A stretch of DNA of 64,000 bases, taken from the NCBI GenBank assembly GCA_032622095.1, contig CP136065.1:39807503-39871502 (forward strand), in the 5' to 3' direction. This stretch comes from Siphonodentalium dalli (taxonomy: Eukaryota > Mollusca > Scaphopoda > Gadilida > Siphonodentaliidae). Below the pieces are notes generated by a model. That model was not told the DNA's origin and did no database searches. It saw only the letters and a list, made by a program, of their open reading frames with translations. Shown one piece after another: positions 57,076 through 64,000 of the stretch. Position 1 is the first letter of the stretch, and each line of letters begins with the position of its first letter. The translations under genes were made by a program, and so were the position numbers.

Positions 57076-57939
57076 TAAACAATCTGGTGTGTGTATTTAC
57101 GGGGATTACTTCAGACCCAACTCGTTGGTATAGCGTCGAAAAAGTCGCTGTTTCATCACAATTTGTCGTGTGCTCTTTGTGCAAATAACGACTAGAAGAC
57201 AGAACTGCCCTTTTTTGTCTCCGAAGTATAAAGTTCGATGACATCGGGACAGATATAAAGTTCATATAATAGATATTCGGGCCCATGTTTGGTCCCCATA
57301 ACAGGACAGGAATGGGATAAAATCAAAATTCGTTAGGCACAATTTGATACTCTAATCCTCCAAGGATATTTAAATAACAACAGATCAATCTTGCTCTTTT
57401 CCAATTTAAACTTTCAAATCGTTGTGATCTAACAAACAACGTCTAATCAAGTCCACAGATCCGCGTGGCGGAACACACACTCATGTTGTTTGGAGAGCCG
57501 CATGTCCCAAAATCCAACTGGGAATACCAGGAAAACAAAACTGTCGCTACGGTGATTCCTGACTCATTGGCACTCTCTGTGTTTCCATTAAAGGTATATG
57601 TATCCTGTTTCATGATATTCCTTCCAAATCTCAGCAAGCACATTTTAGAGTTATGTTGACAGATATAGGCCTTAATGTGATGTCGACTAAATAATCGGTC
57701 TTGAAATTATGATCCATCAACATTTAATTTGTTTTCGTATTCAAGGTAATGCACCCAGTGTCTCATGTCTTGATAACAGGCATACGCTTACAATCGTTCA
57801 GATATTTAAACGCCAAAGCTGTTACCCAGGTATTTGGCAGTGTCATGGCGAAGCGATGCAATATACAAGTTAACGATTGTTCATTATCCTGCTGTTTTAC
57901 ACTTTTTCGTCGTTTTCCACTCGAATAGACCTTTACCCC
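57076..57939. other. No gene recognised
   Basis: Small frames on both strands; the pair at 57443-57659 are mirror frames of each other. No known domain. Confidence 0.4.
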
Positions 57940-58090
57940 ATTCACATATTGTTATATTGATCAATTGTATAGATTTAATACTGTTGAAACGGAATAATCT
58001 GATCGGGAATATAAATATCGTTTTGCTGCAATGCCGGGTCGTTTTAAATATTATCCAGGCAGTGGTGAAGACTACATTGGTATACCTAAA
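57940..58090 (-). repeat. Dispersed repeat family F, copy
   Basis: Inverted relative to 50935. 'actgttgaaacggaataatc', 'tgatcgggaatataaatatc', 'gtcgttttaaatattat' and 'ccaggcagtg' align with the inverse of 50950-51030. Confidence 0.5.
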
Positions 58091-58184
58091 CAATCGATCA
58101 TATTTGACGTTACCCGAGTCTGAAGTGTACCTCAGTCAGTACTTCCATCAAACGTCTAGCGACATCTACCGAAACCAAGCCGAG

Positions 58185-58300
58185 CCTAGATGGGGGTAGA
58201 CGGCAGCGGTAGCCCAGATGTAGTGAACTGGTCTCTCGCGCTAGCGACCGGGGATCGCAACCTGGTCATGGTATTCTGACAAAAATCAGAACTCGGTCAG
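58185..58300 (+). mobile_element. Possible second tRNA-derived SINE head
   Basis: 'ggcagcggtagcccagatgt' (A-box side) and 'agcgaccggggatcgcaacc' (B-box-like GGGATCGCAACC) are spaced about 30 bp apart, as in a tRNA. The body that follows (ctgacaaaaatcagaactcg) is unlike family V. Only one copy was seen, so this is tentative. Confidence 0.4.
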
Positions 58301-58394
58301 ATACCAAGTCTGTCAGGCTGGAAAGTCTCAATTGAGATAACTGAATAAAGATCCGAATGCAAAAATGCCGAATTCCCCCATTACAACATTTATC

Positions 58395-58500
58395 GAGTCA
58401 GAAAAGGGAGGTAAACCCTGCATGGAGTTTGATATAAACGGTCGCGATATTTATCTCGTGTGTTCTCACCTTGAACGAGACTCGATTCACGCAACATATA
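58395..58500 (+). repeat. Dispersed repeat E, short fragment
   Basis: 'aggtaaaccctgcatggagt' followed by ttgata matches 32820-32850 exactly over more than 25 bp; the rest is diverged. Confidence 0.6.
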
Positions 58501-58796
58501 ATTATGTCACTCGAGACTTTTTCGATTGGTAATTAATCTTAAATACTTGATTATATGTCTGATTCCCGTGGTATGTTTAGCCGTTGTCTGTTTTTCTCGC
58601 GGTTTGTTATGTTATGAGAAAACATAGAAAGTCGATCCATTATTCTCTTTCGGTCTCGTAAATGATACGTGTTGTTAATCTAGTGTGCTTTCTTGCTCTA
58701 AAAATTTAAGTAACTCGTGTGTCACCAATACTGTCATAGCAGTTTATACTTTGCATTAGGAGTCTGAATTCCCACGGAATAGAGTTTAGAACAATC

Positions 58797-58930
58797 TCTT
58801 AAAGTGATGTGAAATACTCCCGTAAGGTGATCCAATAGAAATGGAGAATAATCGTGCTCAAAGTTGTTCATTTTACGAATATTAATCCAAATTGCCAACA
58901 TCACGCATCGTCATTCTGATATATTAATTA
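58797..58930. repeat. Fragment related to the Helitron-arm subterminal region
   Basis: 'cttaaagtgatgtgaaatac', 'agaaatggagaataatcgtgc' (split match) and 'ctcaaagttgttcattttacg' follow the order at 35093-35175 (gttaaagtgatgtgaaaccc, gaatagagaattctcttgc, ctcaaagtgttacacg). The hairpin end is absent. Confidence 0.45.
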
Positions 58931-61183
58931 AATGCCCTGACTCTGGATGGCGAAATAATTTGTGTTAGTTTGTCGACAATTGTTGCGTCCCGAATTCAGA
59001 TGTAAATATTTACAATTGAGCGTAGTTTTGACGACGTTTTCTATTGAATGGTATGGTCGATTTCTTTGAAATTTTCGACGATGTTATTAGAATGCTACAT
59101 TCTCCAGGTTGGCATAACGCCTGAATACCAACTTATCAGCTTCACGAACTCGAACAAGTCCATAATATGTCTTTAAGAGGTAACACCAGGGTGGGGGGGG
59201 GGGGGGGCATCGTGATACTCGATTGTCGGCGTGAGTTGTCTGTTATAAATTGTAATTCAAGTTGAATGTTTGTCTCTGATACATTGCACTCTGATTGTCC
59301 AAAAGCGGCTAAGTTTAGTTTTCGATTCACCGGTATCGGCTGCTGATCGGAAAACACATTTGGCATGAAGCACGGTGTCATTGATATGATTCGTATTTTC
59401 GTTCGGTATTCTGGGATCCGGGCATATTCTCCTGCTCGAATCCCTAATATCCAACTATACAGAGTCCGTTTATCTCCTAAATCGATAACTTTCACAAGTC
59501 GTGGGCTAACAAGGAAAATCATGGATGGCCAAGGATTTGTTAAAACATAGCGGAACTTGTATGTCAAGTGTGCCCGATGCTTCTGGAGCAGATGGTTGGT
59601 AATTTGGGTGTGAACAATTACCATCCGGACCAACCCGAAACCGCCCGGACCACCGGACCCCCCCTGGTGTGTATGGTGATTTTAGTGGACATACCATATC
59701 AGGATTCACCCGAGAACATGCCCACGCAACTATTAGACCCAAGGCCACACATAAGAGTCACTATTAATCCTCAACTTACAAGACTGGCAATTTTCTGTCT
59801 GCAGTAAACTGACAGACACGCCGGATCTCACGTAGCCCTTGTGTCGCTCCACACGTATATGTTGGGGAAGTACCATCGACTATATTAACGAAGAACCAAG
59901 GGCGAGATGCTAACTAAAGCGTGGAAATTAACCATCTGTTTACCGAGATCTGTTCTGTCCACTAAAATTCCCATAGACACATCATTGATGGTCCGGGTGG
60001 ATCCTGGCTGGTCCGGGCGGTAATTATAGTTGCATATCTACATTGGTTTACTTGTTGTAGCAGATGTTTTTCTTGCGCCAAAGCGATTACGGCACTACTA
60101 AGTTTCCAACATGCTGACCTCTTTTGCATACCATAATTGACCATGAGGCGTTTGGTTTGCCTTCACTTGACAATTCCAACGGAGATGTCACTTCTGCGGC
60201 ATCGACTCAATAACACATGTCATCTACCGCACTACTAATCCTCGTGTGATACGCGATTGTGATAAATAATTCTGTCCAGGATATCTTGAGGCAGGAAGTA
60301 ATTTCTGGTGACATCTGGATTATACCATAATACGGAACCAATGAAACGGATCGCTGCAAGTGGCTAGAATTACACCGCGTGTTACCATTCTGCATAGGCG
60401 GCGAGCTTTACCAGTCGGATTATGATCGTGCAACTCGTACAGTAATAACTATACGATAGCAATCAGAATTGTTCGTGAAATGCCGACATAGCACTCGACG
60501 CTAATGAAGCACAGGGAGATAACCCACTAACGGAAATGACAACGAGAGAACATTAATTCTGTCTCGCATGGACAATTATTTTCCCCCAAATATTCGCCGA
60601 TTGCCATCGCGTTGAGATTAGACTTCTAAATATGTCATGTCATGGAAATGTGATATTGTGCCACATTGGGAGTGCTTCGGGCTATCGAATAGCCAGCAAT
60701 TCTGAGTTAAAGCACGCCCCGACCAGACGATATACGCTGAAAATTATGAGGATATATACGAAGGGGATATGTCTGATTTTACGGATGATCGAAAAATCTT
60801 TACTCAGATTCATTAATCTTTATTGCTTCGCGTACACTCTGTCTGTGTGTCGTATTATATGGTTAACCAATGAGTACTGGCGATTCACATTGATCACACG
60901 ATCTAAGCGTGGTGGATTATGTCTTAATTACACTGCAACATCGGCCTGCGTCCAGACACGTCATTGCTGACACTACCAATAGGCAACCAAAACGTCCATG
61001 CGCCATAAGAAGGCATAGTCTGGTTACTTTCAAGTTGTATAAAAGTTTCCAATTTTTTTTTAGGTAAGTGACATTCACTGCTGCGAATCATTGTCAAATC
61101 AATTTTGGGAGAGTAAAAGTCCACAGATGCAGCATAAAAGCAACCTCTTTTTATATCAGAGCGCAAATCATACTTCCTTTCTG
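58931..61183. other. No gene recognised; diverged inverted pair at 59610-59700 and 59955-60045
   Basis: 'caattaccatccggacc', 'cgcccggaccacc' and 'attttagtggaca' (left) have inverses 'tgtccactaaaat', 'ggtccgggtgg' and 'ggtccgggcgg' (right). The minus-strand frame 59142-59633 (163 codons) is the longest non-repeat frame here. Its proline run is a G-tract, and it matches no family I know. Confidence 0.45.
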
Positions 61184-61640
61184 ACTCTGTCACCGGCTGG
61201 CACCAGTTTTCTATATATATAGCGCCGAAATGGCGATATCGATCGCCCCCAAATCAAATTTCCTATGCGCTTTGAGAACAATTCCCGCAGTAAAAACTTA
61301 GAATTAGAGCGCTAGTTCTGTTGACGATTTTCGCATGCTCCTTAGCAAATGCCATGCATGTTGTCGTCTACGTGAGTTTAGACGTTTGTGTTGATAAAAT
61401 AATCGGGAGAACCAAATCACACCGTTTCGCAATATAGTTCGTTGATTCTAGAGGGACTTCTCAAACTTAAGTTAAAAAAATTACACAAATTTTGTTTGAT
61501 ATTTTGTGCTCTCAATAAGGGCAACATGTTGCCCTGTTCGCTTAGTATATGTATTAATATCGCGGAAGTCTACCAAATGTGCCGGTAGCAACGGTCTTAC
61601 CGAGTCACTAATGGAGGTAGACCCTGCATATTTGCCATAT
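61184..61640 (+). repeat. Dispersed repeat E, full-length-like copy
   Basis: It aligns in order with 32320-32835 (see that entry), including 'tgttgataaaataatcgg', 'aaccaaatcacaccgtttcg' and 'cttagtatat'. No terminal repeats were found; the conserved boundaries are 'actctg.caccggctgg' and 'ccctgcat'. Confidence 0.7.
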
Positions 61641-63424
61641 AAACAAGATCAAGAGGTAATGTAGTCCTTTTCTGTGACAGCATTTCTCTCCCATTGTTAT
61701 GTATATAACCATGTCGTCAACGCTATATATATTTAGAAACTCGCTTGGTTCAATTGCTGCAAGTCGAAGTCAACACATGCAGCATGCAAATAACAGAACT
61801 GTTACTTTATTAAGGAACCATCCGTGGATATATTATATACATTCTCATTCGTATCATAATATAGGGTGAATTGAATTATCTCTACTATGCCAGTCCATAT
61901 ATGTGTCCAGACACAGCGTATTTAAAGTGTATCCATTGATGATAATGGTGGACTTACTGTTTATAATGAGGGTAGCAGTGGGTGTGCTTTTAAATTTGAA
62001 ACTTGATTGACATATCTATTCACATTCAGTGCCAAGTCATCCACCGCAATGAAGTGTAAACCTGATCGAAGTCGGGTTGCAGCATTGTAAGGGTCAAGTC
62101 CATTAATTGGTCTCAATAATCAGGCACAACTCTCCAAGACCAATTATCATCCGAAACCTTTATTATCCATTACATTATGGTGTGGCTACAACGCTCGATT
62201 GGAGTATTGAACTGCTCTCATTGTATTACTATAAATGATGCTACATTTAGACGATGAGTTCATGAATCTAAAGCAATATTTCTACCAAATTATTAAATCA
62301 GATTAAAACTTTGTACTTAAAATTAAAACTGTGCGTTCATCATTTGGGTAACTAGTTCAAGATATACCCCTTTCGTATGAACTGTTATTCTTCTCTTGAA
62401 GACGAGGAATTCTGTAACATTTTGAGACATTGTTCTGAGAGTATGTCATCCTGGAAAATAAACCAGTTTTATATCTTTTCAATCAATCCGCCATTTAAAG
62501 TTGAAGTTTAAAGGGACCCTGTCACTCGCAGTTGTTATATATTCATGCAAAAATATAAAAGTCTGTAAACACAACAGAACTATGAAGAACATGGCGAGAT
62601 GGACAAACTTTGTTGTTATATTCATTATTGATAGTTCTCCAAAAACTAAATATCTCGTTCTGAAAAATTGTTATGCATATATAAATGTTATAGTGATTTG
62701 TGAATAAAGGTCTCTAGTCGTAATAATTACATAATTATGTATATATATCATCGTCATTGATATGGAGAAATAAACACTAACGCTCTATCTGTGCAATCGA
62801 TCCGCTATTTAAAGTTGAAGCTCAGTGGTTGGAAGATATAGTTTTAAGATAAAACGTGTCACCACAATCAGAGCCAAGCCATATCTACTTTTACTCAATG
62901 TTTGCAATTCCGCAATGAAGTGTAAACCTGAACTAAGTCCAGTCGTAGCATTGCAAGGGTCACGTCCCTTCATTAGTCTCTATAATCAGGAACAAATCTC
63001 CAAGCCCAATTATCATCCGAAACCTTAATTATCCATTTTATTCTGGTGTGGCCACAACGCTCGATTGGATTATTGAACTACTCTCGTAATACTTGTTTTA
63101 TTTCGCCGTGAAAGCCAAACGAGTTGAGAAAGCGCGCTCCCCATCTGACGTTCAATCATTACGACCAATTAACATCTATACGTCTCTTTAGCTGCAACCG
63201 GGCCATTTGTATGGCACATTTAACCACGTTCACACCATATACAAGAAAACCATAGTCAGAAATGGTAACGCGCTCAAGATCATATATTATATACCCATGA
63301 TCGTAATTATAGAATCTTTTTCATTTCTGTTATTTGTAATTGGCATAGATTATCACAAACCAAAAATCAACCTTATTGACATAATGTAAACGCCAATAAA
63401 CGAAATTGAAATTCTCAAATACAC
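61641..63424. repeat. Diverged duplication, 62030-62235 and 62915-63100, in gene-free DNA
   Basis: Both parts contain 'cgcaatgaagtgtaaacctga', 'ccaattatcatccgaaacct' and 'acaacgctcgattgga.tattgaact' in order. 'gccatttaaagttgaagttt' (62491) and 'gctatttaaagttgaagctc' (62803) show another internal duplication. The small frames 62501-62707 and 62825-63028 fall in these repeats. Confidence 0.65.
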
Positions 63425-63484
63425 CTTTTACCGGGCTCGGCCTCGGGGTCGCACTACAGCTCGGCCTCGGGGTCGCACTACAAC
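63425..63484. repeat. 30-bp tandem duplication
   Basis: 'gctcggcctcggggtcgcac', followed by tacaa/c, occurs twice in a row. Confidence 0.9.
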
Positions 63485-63859
63485 TTTTAATGTGTCCAAA
63501 TAATAACATTCTATAAATAGAACCCCCATGCGCTATGGAAGCGCCCAGGCGAAACACGAATTTGTACATTAGTATACACGCGGCGCGCGTAATAATGATT
63601 ACGAGAAACGAGACAATTACACGTATATCTGCCATTATATATAGATCATGCCAGGAAGATCTACTCTGGGTAAGACAGTATAGAGATCGTACTCCATCAG
63701 TTCAAAACCTGGGAACTTTTTCATGTTCTAACGGCGATATTTATACATTCAAAACATAACGCAGGTAATATATTTCGTAGTTAATGCATGTTCCTCATTA
63801 TGTGTTTCACATTAGGCGAATGTCCCAGCTCGAGATTATAGGCGAATTATGTAAGTCGA
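63485..63859. other. No gene recognised
   Basis: Two mirror frames on opposite strands (63330-63635 minus, 63535-63759 plus) without domain features. Confidence 0.4.
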
Positions 63860-64000
63860 TTATTCTTTGCGTCGCTCACAATTATGAAATTTCCCCGGGT
63901 AATGAATTCAATTCATATTTATTCCTAAATCGGCTACAACCATCACCAAAATAATGTAATCTCGAGCAATACATTATTGATGAACAGATATATTAACTAA
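63860..64000. repeat. Dispersed repeat G, copy 2, cut by the window edge
   Basis: 'gcgtcgctcacaattatgaa', 'gggtaatgaattcaattca' and 'tacattattgatgaacagat' parallel 25395-25545. Confidence 0.5.

Noticed and set aside
59142-59633. 163-codon minus-strand frame, longest outside repeats
   Set aside because: No recognisable domain. Its proline run is a poly-G tract, other frames overlap it, and its composition matches the surrounding non-coding DNA.

Overview
The window looks like a repeat-dominated stretch of an animal genome, most likely a marine invertebrate (mollusc or other lophotrochozoan; low confidence). The sequence is AT-rich. It has no operon-like gene packing and no host gene I can recognise. 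It is full of eukaryotic transposons: LINE fragments with an FADD reverse-transcriptase box and CCHC tails, tRNA-derived SINEs, Helitron ends with hairpin plus CTAG, a hAT element with a perfect 8-bp target duplication, and many TTAA-flanked MITEs. Almost every long open frame is either a tandem repeat without stop codons or a translation of a transposon.

Layout. 0-25 kb: a 48-bp tandem array, then several MITE families. The most striking carry a 69-bp near-palindromic cassette (arms GCCAATGCATTCTC...GAGAATGCATTGGC). I count about 27 cassettes in about 15 elements, usually two per element in opposite orientation. The cassette occurs inside three element classes with unrelated ends: A (TA, TGTGACCCGCC), B (TTAA, CCCTTTACCCAACA) and C (TTAA, CCCTTTCATGACGG). 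SINE copies, a 308-bp tandem duplication and several foldback elements lie between them. 25.9-30.8 kb: a C/A-rich satellite with higher-order units, split by 1 kb of unrelated DNA.

35.07-46.33 kb: an 11.3-kb inverted repeat. Its arms (about 2.7-2.9 kb) are diverged copies of one Helitron-like element with internal tandem core repeats. The centre holds three LINE fragments, small tandem duplications and a head-to-tail row of Helitron termini. 46.6-64 kb: more cassette MITEs, a 206-bp almost perfect TTAA palindrome, a 12-bp minisatellite, SINEs, an element nested in a cassette MITE, and low-copy dispersed repeats.

The parts do not form a pathway. The interest lies in the modular architecture of the palindromic cassette, including compensatory changes that keep its centre palindromic, and in the large Helitron foldback. 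All family assignments were made by eye, without database search; identities and boundaries are estimates unless a target-site duplication fixes them.
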